Shown: piece by piece, positions 1 to 8,171 of the stretch
Layout of the letters: every line of letters starts with the position of its first letter
How positions within the stretch are numbered: position 1 is the stretch's first letter
Origin: Caldisphaera sp.
Lineage (GTDB): Archaea; Thermoproteota; Thermoprotei_A; Sulfolobales; Acidilobaceae
Assembly (NCBI GenBank): GCA_002877855.1
Contig: PNIA01000015.1
Coordinates: 1-35,509 of the forward strand
Length of the DNA stretch: 35,509 bases
Reading direction: 5' to 3'
Notes under the pieces: model-generated
Database searches by the model: none
Told to the model about the DNA's origin: nothing
What the model saw: the letters and a program-made list of their open reading frames with translations, nothing else
Translations under genes and position numbers: made by a program

Positions 1-26
1 CTCCCTGGGACTCAGGAATATGTATC

Positions 27-84
27 TGTGGGGACACTTAATACACTCAACACACTTAATACACCCTTTATGGGCTTCCCCACA
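27..84. repeat. Direct 13-mer repeat inside an inverted repeat
   Basis: The 13-mer ACACTTAATACAC occurs at 34-46 and again at 52-64 (period 18). The pair is enclosed by an 8-bp inverted repeat, TGTGGGGA at 27-34 and TCCCCACA at 77-84. No reading frame explains it, and the window edge hides the left context. It could be a regulatory site of a gene to the left or the end of an element. Only two copies are present, so it is not a CRISPR array. Confidence 0.45.
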
Positions 85-134
85 CCTTATTGTTTTCACA
101 ATACCTTAACACATTTTAGAATTTAAAATTTTAT

Positions 135-154
135 TTGCCCCTCAGAAGGGGCAA
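135..154 (-). terminator. Perfect 7-bp hairpin behind the C/D sRNA
   Basis: TTGCCCC (135-141) and GGGGCAA (148-154) form a perfect 7-bp stem with a 6-nt loop. On the minus strand it lies about 20 nt beyond box D of the sRNA and is followed by an A/T-rich run (ATAAAATTTT). This GC-rich stem in AT-rich sequence is a reasonable transcript end or processing signal for the sRNA and the gene upstream. Archaeal terminators often need only a T-run, so the hairpin role is inferred. Confidence 0.5.
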
Positions 155-167
155 GGCTTGTTGTTCG

Positions 168-228
168 TATTGTCAGACCTCACACGGCTCATCATAAATT
201 TCAGACCGAAATCGGTCATCATCCACAG
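168..228 (-). ncRNA. C/D box guide sRNA (2'-O-methylation guide)
   Basis: On the minus strand there is a complete archaeal C/D box architecture: box C ATGATGA (216-222), an 11-nt guide, box D' CTGA (201-204), a 5-nt spacer, box C' ATGATGA (189-195), a 12-nt guide, and box D CTGA (173-176). Spacings are those of canonical double-guide archaeal sRNAs bound by L7Ae, Nop5 and fibrillarin. By the box D plus five rule, the D' guide would direct methylation of an A in a target reading ACCGAAATCGG, and the D guide a C in ACCTCACACGGC; neither target could be searched here. The RNA starts about 6 nt after the stop codon of the 169-codon gene on the same strand, so it may be processed from that mRNA's 3' end. 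Exact ends are estimated. Confidence 0.88.
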
Positions 229-233
229 CTAAT

Positions 234-734
234 TTATTTCTTAATTTCCCATAATTTTTTAGATATTATTTTTGTTCCAGCACTAACAGCATTTAATACC
301 TTTGGATCTAGATCTATTCTATTGTTTTCAGGTGGGCTACTTAATTTACTTATATCCATACTTAAACCCAATAAATAAGATAAAACCTCTCTAGATCCTT
401 TATATTTTTCACCTTTTATAAAGTCTTTGAAATATGGTATCCAAGAAGTTGGTTCCCTGCTTCTTCTTATTAAAATTAAATATCCTCCAACCGATGCTCC
501 TATACTTTCTTTTAATTTATAAGCATTATAATTATTAGATTTGCTTTCTTCCTCTATAAGGTTTTCTTCTTTCAAAGCAGATACCAAAGAATTAAAAATT
601 TCTTCAGTTTTTTTACCTCCTATCCTTATTAATGTATATTCTCTTTGTTTAGGTGCACTACTTTTAAATAAAATTACAGGCCCTTTATTGGTTTTCCTTA
701 GGGCTAATTTATATGTTCTTAGCTCCAAGCTCAT
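234..734 (-). CDS. Hypothetical archaeal protein, sRNA host gene
   Basis: I do not recognise this protein. It is about 166 residues, basic, and without membrane segments or cysteines. The first 60 residues (MSLELRTYKLALRK...) look like two or three beta strands followed by a helix. The ATG at 734 is preferred over the in-frame GTG at 743 because a GAGGTGAG ribosome binding site lies directly upstream of the ATG and overlaps the GTG. A promoter-like AT-rich element lies about 40-60 nt further upstream. Its stop codon is immediately followed by the C/D box sRNA on the same strand, which makes co-transcription likely. Function unknown. Confidence 0.7.
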   Translation of the reverse strand: MSLELRTYKLALRKTNKGPVILFKSSAPKQREYTLIRIGGKKTEEIFNSLVSALKEENLIEEESKSNNYNAYKLKESIGASVGGYLILIRRSREPTSWIPYFKDFIKGEKYKGSREVLSYLLGLSMDISKLSSPPENNRIDLDPKVLNAVSAGTKIISKKLWEIKK

Positions 735-743
735 TTCTCTCAC

Positions 744-1338
744 CTCATTTCTATTGTAATAGTCTAATACAAGAATTTAAATATAATTATTTTTGCTGTT
801 TTAGAATTTAAATAAAATTTTATAAAGTAAAGGCAAGCCTAGCCTCCTTCGAGAAAAGAAGGGTTCACACTCCAGCTTGATAAAATAAACGACAAATCTT
901 GTCATTTTAAGGTGAGGTAAAGTTTAAAGTTTGTTCTAAAAATAATTAGATATGAATAGCTATCAAGGGTATTCTTCACTATATAAGGTAAGTCTCTACT
1001 CGTTGCCAAATTAAAGAAAAAGGAGGGCGAGATTTCTCTCTTAGGTCCAAATAAAGATGAAGAGTGGGAAACGAATTTACTCGCATAAGGAGGAATCAGA
1101 GTAGCTCCTATAGGAACCCTCAAGACCTCAGGAACTAACGCCCATCAGGGCAGGAGAGGTCAGCGATATATCTTAACATAAGAAATAGAAAAAAGTAAAA
1201 TCTCAGACGCATTTAGAGCAATACTATTTTTCTGGCATAAAGAATTGCAGAGAAAAATAAGCGCAATTTTATATGAAGTTACCTAATATATCAGCCAAAG
1301 GGTGGCTAAAATATGTTTGCATAATTGGTTTTTGTTCA
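744..1338. other. Gene-poor 595-bp stretch with a probable IS200/IS605-type relic
   Basis: No intact gene is visible. Around 849-867 there is a small hairpin (CCTTC and GAAGG arms). On the plus strand, frames between about 1015 and 1176 read fragments such as ELTPIRAGEVS, which resemble the variable tails of archaeal TnpB/OrfB proteins, but stops and frame breaks separate the pieces. The 1110-1170 part is richer in G+C than its surroundings. A weak hairpin (AGCCA at 1293-1297, TGGCT at 1303-1307) lies downstream of the PolB1 stop. The element assignment is tentative. The 73-codon minus-strand frame at 902-1123 shows no coding signal. Confidence 0.35.
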
Positions 1339-4161
1339 TTAAATCAATTTTTTAACTCCAACCAATTCATCCCATTGAACTCCAAATGCCAATAAGAATT
1401 GCTCTAATGCTGATCTGATATATTCAACATATTTGGTTATATCGACTTCAGACAGCTTTGCTAATTTAACAGGTTTAACGCTTAATTTATCTTTTGTTTT
1501 AACAAATGAAATAACATCACCTTTAGAAACATTGAACCCCTCTTTTTTAAGCAATAATGCAGCTTTTACATGTTGAGGGGTATTTCTTTCATATTGGTTT
1601 AATCCTTTGCTTAGCATAACAGTTATTGCTAATTGGTCTAAGGTATATTCCTTTTTCTTTAGTTTTTGGTATATTCCTTGAATTAAATCTTTTAGTTGAT
1701 TTAATGTAATTTCTACTTGCTCAGGCTCATTCAGTCTTTGTAATATTGATAAAGCATTAGCAAATTCTATTTTTATAAACTCTGGAGTATTGCTTTTCTT
1801 AGCTACAAGACCTTTTATTGTTATTTTATTATCATTATCTATGCCTATATAGTTCTTCTTTAGCCCGCTGAAAAGAACTATTTTAAATACTTTATCTATT
1901 TCTAAGTCCAAATCGTACTTTTCTTTTACATATTTTATTATTGCCTCCAATTTTTCTTTTGGAGGATCCCATAAAAATAAGCTGTCCGTATCACCATATA
2001 ATATGTGAAGGTTTAATTCGGAAGATTTCTTTAGGGTATCCATTAATACATTTCTTCCAATGGCTGTAACACTTTCAGCAACAGGTAAACTATAAAGACT
2101 AAATGTTTCTGTGCCAAAAACTCCATAGCTTGCATTTATATATACCTTCATTGCTGCTTGTACGGTATCATACCATATCTTTTCTTGCTCATCAATGTTT
2201 TTATCTTTGGATTTTTTCTTATATACCTTAACTCTGAAGTCCCTAAGCAATCCAACTAATTCACTTGAAATACCTTTTCTACTTTTACATATGAAGTGGT
2301 TTACTTCTGGTACTTGCACATAATCATCCTTACAATTCGGATTATTAACAGTTTCATAGCTTAGATTCCAGTTCTTTATTATAGATGGATATAGGCTTGC
2401 AAAGTCCAATACCAATACATTAAAGTAAACACCTTGAGGAGGTGTTAATACTATAGCCCCTCTATACTTTTTATCCTTTATTATTGCCATGCTCTTTGGT
2501 GATATGTTATTTGCTGAAATGTCTTCTTTGTTTGGTATTAATAGATTTCTCCTTCTGTGTTCCCAATAAAGCGTGCTTTTAATCCATGCAGATACCTGAA
2601 CTCTAGATACCTCTTCTAATCCCATTTTGCTTATTCTCATTAATAGCATTAAGAGGTTCCAAACTAAATTATTAGAAAAAGTTGTTAATGAAATCGTTAA
2701 AATAGCATCTTGCAAATTATAGCTTGCTAGTTCATCGAGACTAACATTATTTATTATAGCAGTAAGTTTTATTTTTGATGATCCTAGCAAAGCCTCTGCT
2801 ATCGAATCTAAGTTCTTTTCTCTGTATTTGTTGCTAAAGGCGTATGTCTGTAATGCTCTTATATCAAATAGCTTATGTAAATCCAGATGCAAGGAGTTTT
2901 GAAATGTGATATAATCTTGGTGGAAAACTATTGGGATTTCATCAGGCCTTAATCCCAATGAAATTAATCTATTATAGATATAAGGTATGTCAAAGTTATC
3001 TCCATTAAATGTTACGATTACAGGATATTTTGTGATCCTTCTTAATGCCTCTAAAATCAAACCTTTTTCAGTATCAAAAATTTCAATCTGTGCATCAGGA
3101 GTTTTTCCAGTAAAACGGGTTCCATCCCTGTATAATAGTAATACCTGCCTATTACCTCTATTATCAACTAATGAAATAGATATTACTGGATAATATGCTT
3201 CATCTGGATTTGGAAAATGTCCTTCTGGAGTGTAGACCTCTATATCTATTGCTACCCTATCTATATCTGGTGCTTTTTCTTCTAATATCGGAACCCATGA
3301 ATATGCAGTTTCTTTCATATTATCAGGAAAATTTTTGTTGATTAATTCTCTCATATTTTCATCTATTTTCCATTCGTTTTGTTTCCAATTGGTATTAACT
3401 TCATAAGGCATACCAGGGATTAATTGATTGTCATAAATATAATTTAAAAAGTATTTTATATCAGCTTCCCATGCTTCGAATCCTTTATCCTTAATAGCGC
3501 CTCTTAAATTTTTAACTGCTAATGGATCATCTACAATAATTTTTAGTAGCTTTATATCATTATTTGTTAATGGATCTTTTTTTGTAATAACTGCATAGTT
3601 GCTAAAAGACTTATACTTGCTTAAATCTATTGGAAGCCTTTCATTTTCATCTATTTTAATATTAGTCAAGAAATAGGGTTTATGACCTGTTTTATCAATC
3701 CATTTTTTAATCTTTTTTTCATTAATATCATATATTAAAGCAATAGCTTTGCCTAAGTCACCTTCATATCTTACTTCCATTAAATAACCCTTTGCACTAT
3801 CATAATAGCTGTTTTGTTCGCTTAATTTCCAACTATCAACTTTTCCTCCATTATTTTTTATCTCATATGCAATATTTACTTTTCCCCCATCTCTTTCCTT
3901 ATCATTATTTATATTGCTTGATTCAACTTTTCCTTCTATCTCACTTTTTTCAATTACATCATTTTTTATTGTATCTTCTTTGATTTCTTCCTCTTTTTCC
4001 TCATAGTTTGCATTGCTGTTATCTTCGAAGAAAAAAGTTAAATCTCTTGATTTTCCTGTGTTTTTGTTTGCATTTTTATTGGAGTTACTTGTGTTTATTT
4101 TCTTTTTTATATCATCTATAAAATCGTCAATGCTTGCTTGTTTTTTTGTCAGTTCAAACAC
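1339..4161 (-). CDS. polB1: Replicative family B DNA polymerase (PolB1/Dpo1)
   Basis: This is a full-length B-family DNA polymerase of 940 residues. It has a proofreading 3'-5' exonuclease with Exo I AIDIEVYTPEG, Exo II FNGDNFDIPYIYNRL and Exo III YNLQDAILT. The polymerase core has motif A DFASLYPSI, motif B KVYINASYG and motif C YGDTDSLFLW, so all catalytic acidic residues are intact. Overall similarity is to Sulfolobus Dpo1, the presumed replicative enzyme. Residues about 8-15 (QASIDDFI) resemble a PCNA-interacting peptide at the same place as QLTLFDI in Sulfolobus, followed by roughly 100 residues of low-complexity Asn/Lys/Glu linker. The C-terminus stops at GVQWDELVGVKKLI without the extra tail seen in Sulfolobus. 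The start is GTG (GTG TTT GAA CTG) with little leader. It is divergent from the Hdr-like gene. Confidence 0.96.
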   Translation of the reverse strand: MFELTKKQASIDDFIDDIKKKINTSNSNKNANKNTGKSRDLTFFFEDNSNANYEEKEEEIKEDTIKNDVIEKSEIEGKVESSNINNDKERDGGKVNIAYEIKNNGGKVDSWKLSEQNSYYDSAKGYLMEVRYEGDLGKAIALIYDINEKKIKKWIDKTGHKPYFLTNIKIDENERLPIDLSKYKSFSNYAVITKKDPLTNNDIKLLKIIVDDPLAVKNLRGAIKDKGFEAWEADIKYFLNYIYDNQLIPGMPYEVNTNWKQNEWKIDENMRELINKNFPDNMKETAYSWVPILEEKAPDIDRVAIDIEVYTPEGHFPNPDEAYYPVISISLVDNRGNRQVLLLYRDGTRFTGKTPDAQIEIFDTEKGLILEALRRITKYPVIVTFNGDNFDIPYIYNRLISLGLRPDEIPIVFHQDYITFQNSLHLDLHKLFDIRALQTYAFSNKYREKNLDSIAEALLGSSKIKLTAIINNVSLDELASYNLQDAILTISLTTFSNNLVWNLLMLLMRISKMGLEEVSRVQVSAWIKSTLYWEHRRRNLLIPNKEDISANNISPKSMAIIKDKKYRGAIVLTPPQGVYFNVLVLDFASLYPSIIKNWNLSYETVNNPNCKDDYVQVPEVNHFICKSRKGISSELVGLLRDFRVKVYKKKSKDKNIDEQEKIWYDTVQAAMKVYINASYGVFGTETFSLYSLPVAESVTAIGRNVLMDTLKKSSELNLHILYGDTDSLFLWDPPKEKLEAIIKYVKEKYDLDLEIDKVFKIVLFSGLKKNYIGIDNDNKITIKGLVAKKSNTPEFIKIEFANALSILQRLNEPEQVEITLNQLKDLIQGIYQKLKKKEYTLDQLAITVMLSKGLNQYERNTPQHVKAALLLKKEGFNVSKGDVISFVKTKDKLSVKPVKLAKLSEVDITKYVEYIRSALEQFLLAFGVQWDELVGVKKLI

Positions 4162-4342
4162 CCTAATTTATTAGAGTGGATAGAATTTAAATTGATTAAC
4201 AAAATAAATTAATTTTGTATTTATGTTTTAGAAAAATCTTAAGCCATATATAAAAACTAAATTTGTGTTCATTTTAATAGCTTAATAATATCATATTTTT
4301 ATAGTATAATCTATATTACAAGCATTGAAGTAGGTGTAAGAT
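4162..4342. promoter_or_regulatory. Divergent promoter region of polB1 and the Hdr-like gene
   Basis: This is 181 bp of strongly AT-rich DNA between divergent starts. It contains several TATA-like stretches (for example TTTTTATAGTATAATC near 4295-4312 for the rightward gene) and a small palindrome CTAATTTATTAG just upstream of the polB1 GTG. The rightward gene has a TAGGTG ribosome binding site. No other gene is visible. Confidence 0.4.
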
Positions 4343-6415
4343 TTGACATCATCAATAGGCATTTACAATTTTGTTTGGGTCAAGGGTTATGAACCTATAG
4401 TTTATGGAGAAGCAGTTGTGGTCGCAATTATTCTTTTATATTCTGCATATGTTGGGTATAAAAGGTGGACCTATGGTAATGAAAAGATAAAGTGGCCATC
4501 TTTAACATATATAGTTAAAAACTTTATTCAATACGTTATTTTGCAATGGAAAGTTCTTAGAAAGAGATTTCCAGGAACTATGCATGCTTTAATATTTTAT
4601 GGGATTGGTTGGCTTGCCGTAACTACAGTGCTTAGAGCTATAAATGCTCATGTAGTTATTTTCCTGACAGGAGACGTTTTCTTTGTTTATAAGTTGTTAG
4701 CTAATATTGCAGGGATTATAGCTATTATTGGAATAGTAATAGCAATAATAAGGAGGAGTTTAAAGCTGACAAAAAACTTACCCCAAGATCCCTATTATTA
4801 CTTGGTTTTAGGTATGCTATTAGTTATAGTAATAACCGGATTCTTGCTTAGTGGAATAGCAGCAGTTGCTTACAGATATTCGTGGGAGTCTTATTGGTTT
4901 GATCCCATAGGTTATTTGGTATTTTTGTGGCCAAGGACTGTTCCCATATCAGAACTGCAAGTAATTTACAGAGGTTTATGGCTATTCCACATGTCATTGA
5001 CTATGCTTGCGATGGCATTAATACCTTATACAAATTTATGGCACATATATTCTGCAACTGTAAATGTTTCTTTACAAAGAGAAGGATCAATGCCTGATGG
5101 AATAAAACCAGTGTTAGATATTGATGAAAGAATAGAAAAAGGAAAACCTGTAGGTGTTGTAAAGCTATCAGATACTACTTGGAAGCAAAGAATAGATTAT
5201 GATGCATGTACAAGCTGTATGAGATGTACAAATGCATGTCCGGCTTTTAATTCTGGTAAAATACTATCGCCAAGAAACGTTATTGTTGATATGAAAGAAA
5301 TGATGCATAAAGGTCTATGGGAAGAAAATGTAATAGGAACAAAAGAAATGCAAATTAATCCGGAAGCAATATGGAGCTGCGTAACATGCGGGGCATGCGT
5401 ATATGAGTGTCCTGTTACAATACATCATGTAGATACAATTATTGATCTAAGGAGAGGTATGATAAGCACAAGTTCACAAGATATACCCGAAGATGCATTA
5501 AATGCTTTATATAGATTGCAACAAACAGGTAATCCTCTAGGCATGAATCCTGTTGAAAAAGAGCAGTGGATCAATGAATTGGCACAAAAGTATGGAGATG
5601 ATATTATAGCAAAAGAGGGTGAGGAATACGATTATCTCTATTGGATTGGTTGTGTTACAACCTATGATCCAAGGATTAGGCCTGTTGCAGAATCTTTAAT
5701 AAAAATTGCAAAATTGGCTGGTTTGAGAATAGGGATTCCGATAGAGCAGGGTTGCTGTGGTGAACCTGCAAGAAGTATAGGTGATGAAGCCCTCTATGTT
5801 GAATATATAAAGATGAACTTAGAAATGCTTAGCAAGTATAAGTTCAAAAAGCTTTTAGTTAATTGTCCTCACGGTTTTAACAACTTTAAAAATAATTATA
5901 AGAAGTATAAGGATTATTTAATTAAGAACCAAGAAACGGCTAAGTTGGTTGAAACCTTAGAAAATCTTAAAGTTGAGCATCATAGTATTTTAATCTCTAG
6001 GTTAATAAAGGAAGGAAAGATAAAGCCAACAAAGGAATTAAATTATGCAATAACATATCATGATCCATGCTATTTAGGTAGGTGGAATAATATTTATGAT
6101 GAGCCTAGAGAAGTTATTGGCAGTATAAAGGGGTTGAGGATTAAAGAAATGCCAAGGAATAGGGAAAATAGTTTTTGCTGTGGTGGTGGGGGAGGCCAAA
6201 TGTTTTATGAAGTAAAGAGAGGAGAAAGGATATCCGTTATCAGATCTGAAGAGGCAAAGGAGACTTTAGATAAAATAGATTCTAATGAAAAAGTCCTATC
6301 TGTTTCTTGCCCAATGTGTAACACAATGTTTAGAGGGGAATCTGATAAGTTTGGTTTTAAAGTTAAAGATATTGCTGAACTAGTTGCTGAATCCTTGGAA
6401 GAGAAGAAATCTTAA
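4343..6415 (+). CDS. Membrane-anchored heterodisulfide reductase-like Fe-S protein (HdrE-HdrD fusion)
   Basis: This 690-residue protein combines a cytochrome b-like (NarI/HdrE/DsrM) membrane domain with an HdrD/DsrK/GlpC-type soluble half. The N-terminal ~240 residues carry about five or six hydrophobic segments with scattered His residues that could bind heme. From about residue 288 come two 4Fe-4S motifs, CTSCMRCTNACP and CVTCGACVYECP. Two CCG domains follow, with QGCCGEPARS, YHDPCYLGRWN, NSFCCGGGGGQMF and SCPMCNTMF. Such proteins pass electrons between membrane quinone and a cytoplasmic disulfide or other thiol partner; the partner is not encoded nearby. The TTG start at 4343 follows a GGTG site. 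Not an HdrB/HdrC pair, because all parts are in one chain. The substrate is unknown. Confidence 0.88.
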   Translation: MTSSIGIYNFVWVKGYEPIVYGEAVVVAIILLYSAYVGYKRWTYGNEKIKWPSLTYIVKNFIQYVILQWKVLRKRFPGTMHALIFYGIGWLAVTTVLRAINAHVVIFLTGDVFFVYKLLANIAGIIAIIGIVIAIIRRSLKLTKNLPQDPYYYLVLGMLLVIVITGFLLSGIAAVAYRYSWESYWFDPIGYLVFLWPRTVPISELQVIYRGLWLFHMSLTMLAMALIPYTNLWHIYSATVNVSLQREGSMPDGIKPVLDIDERIEKGKPVGVVKLSDTTWKQRIDYDACTSCMRCTNACPAFNSGKILSPRNVIVDMKEMMHKGLWEENVIGTKEMQINPEAIWSCVTCGACVYECPVTIHHVDTIIDLRRGMISTSSQDIPEDALNALYRLQQTGNPLGMNPVEKEQWINELAQKYGDDIIAKEGEEYDYLYWIGCVTTYDPRIRPVAESLIKIAKLAGLRIGIPIEQGCCGEPARSIGDEALYVEYIKMNLEMLSKYKFKKLLVNCPHGFNNFKNNYKKYKDYLIKNQETAKLVETLENLKVEHHSILISRLIKEGKIKPTKELNYAITYHDPCYLGRWNNIYDEPREVIGSIKGLRIKEMPRNRENSFCCGGGGGQMFYEVKRGERISVIRSEEAKETLDKIDSNEKVLSVSCPMCNTMFRGESDKFGFKVKDIAELVAESLEEKKS

Positions 6416-6431
6416 AAAAGATTAGCAATTT

Positions 6432-6896
6432 TTAAGCCTTTTTTACTTTAATTACGAGCATTCCTTTTTTCTTGTTTATCTTGGCCGATCTAGGATCAAC
6501 ATTGGCTGGTAATGTATAAGTTCCTTTATATTCATGTATCTTTTTTGCCCAATATGCTTGTCCAAATGCTTCTCTTGCTATCTCTTCTTTAATCTTTGCC
6601 TCTATTGATATCTTATCAGGAACTAATTCTATTGAGATGCTATTTGGATCACTTCCCGGTATATCTATAGTTATTAATAGCTCATCACCAAGGTCATGAA
6701 TGCTTATTAAAGGAGTTAAATATCCCTTTGAGCTTTCGTCAATTCTTTTATTTAGCAATTCTCTTGGCTTTAAGGAAAGTTCCATATCATCTAGTAATCC
6801 TTCAAGCCATGCATCCATTTCGTCTGCATCAATCATCATATCCCTAAGCATTTTTAGCATTCTTTTTCTTAGATCTTCAAATTGATCGTAAGACAA
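6432..6896 (-). CDS. hsp20: Small heat shock protein, Hsp20/alpha-crystallin family
   Basis: This 154-residue protein has the alpha-crystallin domain of ATP-independent holdase chaperones. The strands LITIDIPGSDPNSISIELV and ISIEAKIKEE, a beta-sandwich loop with YKGTYTLPANVD, and the closing GMLVIKVKK (the A-x-x-x-n-G-v-L-x-i-x-v signature) are visible from about residue 65. The N-terminal 60 residues are helical and Met/acid-rich (RKRMLKMLRDMMIDADEMD), typical for the oligomerisation arm. The C-terminal IXI tail is missing; the chain ends right after KVKKA. TTG start with a GAGGGTG site about 9 nt upstream. It follows the PAC2-family gene by 14 bp on the same strand, so the two are likely co-transcribed. 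Confidence 0.92.
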   Translation of the reverse strand: MSYDQFEDLRKRMLKMLRDMMIDADEMDAWLEGLLDDMELSLKPRELLNKRIDESSKGYLTPLISIHDLGDELLITIDIPGSDPNSISIELVPDKISIEAKIKEEIAREAFGQAYWAKKIHEYKGTYTLPANVDPRSAKINKKKGMLVIKVKKA

Positions 6897-6910
6897 TTAC
6901 TAACACCCTC

Positions 6911-7684
6911 TCAACTATAAATTAGGGGTGTTCTGTACTCATATCCCTTTCCTACCTTTGCTAATACATCTTTTGTTTCCTTTGCCAATCCCTGCAATCT
7001 TAGCCTTAATGTCTCTGCTTCTTGCAATAGTTGTGAAACATCTATGTTTATATTAATGATTTTTGATATTTTTTCAATAACTTCTGCTGCAGCCTCAGGA
7101 TCTGGCATTTCAATAAATGCATCTGCTAATAATAATAGATTGTTTACCTTTCTTTTCATTGATTCTTTCAATATTATCGCATATGGACCAACAATAATTC
7201 CGTCTGGGAATTGTTTAACATCATTAAATTGCTGTACTAGCTTAAAGGAATTTTCTGTAGTTGCAAGATAATAAACACTGGGCTTATCAATTTCTGCTCT
7301 AGATGGATTGCCAATCCCGCTAACACTTATGATATGTTCTACTCCTCTTTTTCTGGCAAATTCAACTATAGCTGAACCTAATGAAACGATACCTGAGGGA
7401 ACAGGTGCTACATCAGTTATCAACACTGATATATCTCCATTTGAATATATTCTCATAGGATACTTTATTGATCCATTTTGAATTATTGCAGCTGGCGGTA
7501 TATAGCCATAACTTTCTATTCCTATAACATCCTGCATATTTAGTGTTCTCACAATATGGCTTGCTGCTATAGGTCCAATTAGACCTGCATCGGGTAGTCC
7601 CAATATTAAATATTTTGGTTTTCCGAGGTTTCCATATTCTATAAAGTTATAACCTAAAATTTCTTCTTCAAATGAATAGCTCAT
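6911..7684 (-). CDS. PAC2-family (proteasome assembly chaperone 2-like) protein
   Basis: This 257-residue protein of the archaeal PAC2 family carries the conserved GLPDAGLIGPIAASHIV region near residue 30, a Rossmann-like alternation of strands and helices (ISVLITDVAPVPSG, HIISVSGIGNPSR), and the C-terminal helical part with MPDPEAAAEVIEKISK. Eukaryotic relatives help assemble the proteasome alpha ring; archaeal members are common but poorly characterised. ATG start after a GGGTG site. It is first in a two-gene unit with Hsp20, which suggests a protein quality-control role. Upstream is a long AT-rich promoter region shared divergently with ferredoxin. Confidence 0.85.
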   Translation of the reverse strand: MSYSFEEEILGYNFIEYGNLGKPKYLILGLPDAGLIGPIAASHIVRTLNMQDVIGIESYGYIPPAAIIQNGSIKYPMRIYSNGDISVLITDVAPVPSGIVSLGSAIVEFARKRGVEHIISVSGIGNPSRAEIDKPSVYYLATTENSFKLVQQFNDVKQFPDGIIVGPYAIILKESMKRKVNNLLLLADAFIEMPDPEAAAEVIEKISKIININIDVSQLLQEAETLRLRLQGLAKETKDVLAKVGKGYEYRTPLIYS

Positions 7685-7844
7685 ATTTATTTAGCACCCA
7701 ATAGTTTATTATTTTCCAAAATATAAATATATAAATGCTTTTTCGTTTTTATTTTAATTAAAATATACCTCCTCTATTTATTTTAGAAATGAGGTCGGAA
7801 ATTTAATTTGCTATTTAATGATCATAATGAGAATACCTAAAAAA

Positions 7845-7858
7845 TTTTTATACTGGTT
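7845..7858 (+). promoter_or_regulatory. TATA-type promoter of the ferredoxin gene
   Basis: The AT-rich element AATTTTTATACTGG lies about 45 nt upstream of the ferredoxin ATG, followed by a short leader that contains the GGTGGTG ribosome binding site (about 7887-7896). The spacing suits an archaeal TATA box with a leadered transcript. Assigned by eye. Confidence 0.45.
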
Positions 7859-7899
7859 ATAATAAATCAAAGTATGAATGAAAATGTTGGTGGTGTGGT

Positions 7900-8139
7900 A
7901 TGGCATATAGAGTTTGGGAAGAACCTAGAGATAATTGCATTGCGGATATGGTCTGTGTTAGTTTATGCGGAGATGTGTTTGAGATGTCAGATGTTGATGG
8001 AAAAGCCAATATAGTTGCAAAGTGGAGGAAAGATCCAAGCAAGATTAATGAGGGCTTTGTTCCAGATGATTTAAAGGATTGTGTAGATGCCGCTGTTCAA
8101 AGTTGTCCAACTCAGATTATTCATATAGAACCGGCATAA
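7900..8139 (+). CDS. fdx: Monocluster [4Fe-4S] ferredoxin with Asp ligand
   Basis: This 79-residue ferredoxin matches the Pyrococcus furiosus type. Cluster ligands are Cys13, Asp16, Cys19 (CIADMVC) and Cys69 (CP motif). Cys23 and Cys61 sit where the P. furiosus protein forms a disulfide. An Asp in place of the second Cys lets the cluster exist as 3Fe-4S or 4Fe-4S and shifts its redox behaviour. Residues 32-56 form a short insertion rich in Lys and Asp. It is the probable electron acceptor for oxidoreductases such as the Por complex encoded later in the window. Monocistronic, with its own promoter and a strong GGTGGTG site. Confidence 0.93.
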   Translation: MAYRVWEEPRDNCIADMVCVSLCGDVFEMSDVDGKANIVAKWRKDPSKINEGFVPDDLKDCVDAAVQSCPTQIIHIEPA

Positions 8140-8171
8140 AGAACCATGCATAAAATAATAAAAATAAAAAA

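Noticed and set aside
34..64. CRISPR-like pair of 13-bp direct repeats
   Set aside because: Only two copies with a 5-bp spacer; no array and no cas genes.
866..884. tRNA T-arm-like string GGGTTCACACTCC
   Set aside because: No matching acceptor, D or anticodon arms could be built around it.
902..1123. 73-codon minus-strand frame
   Set aside because: No ribosome binding site, odd composition, and plus-strand fragments in the same place look more like element debris.
1293..1307. Hairpin AGCCA/TGGCT after polB1 as terminator
   Set aside because: Only a 5-bp stem and no T-run follows it on the polB1 strand.
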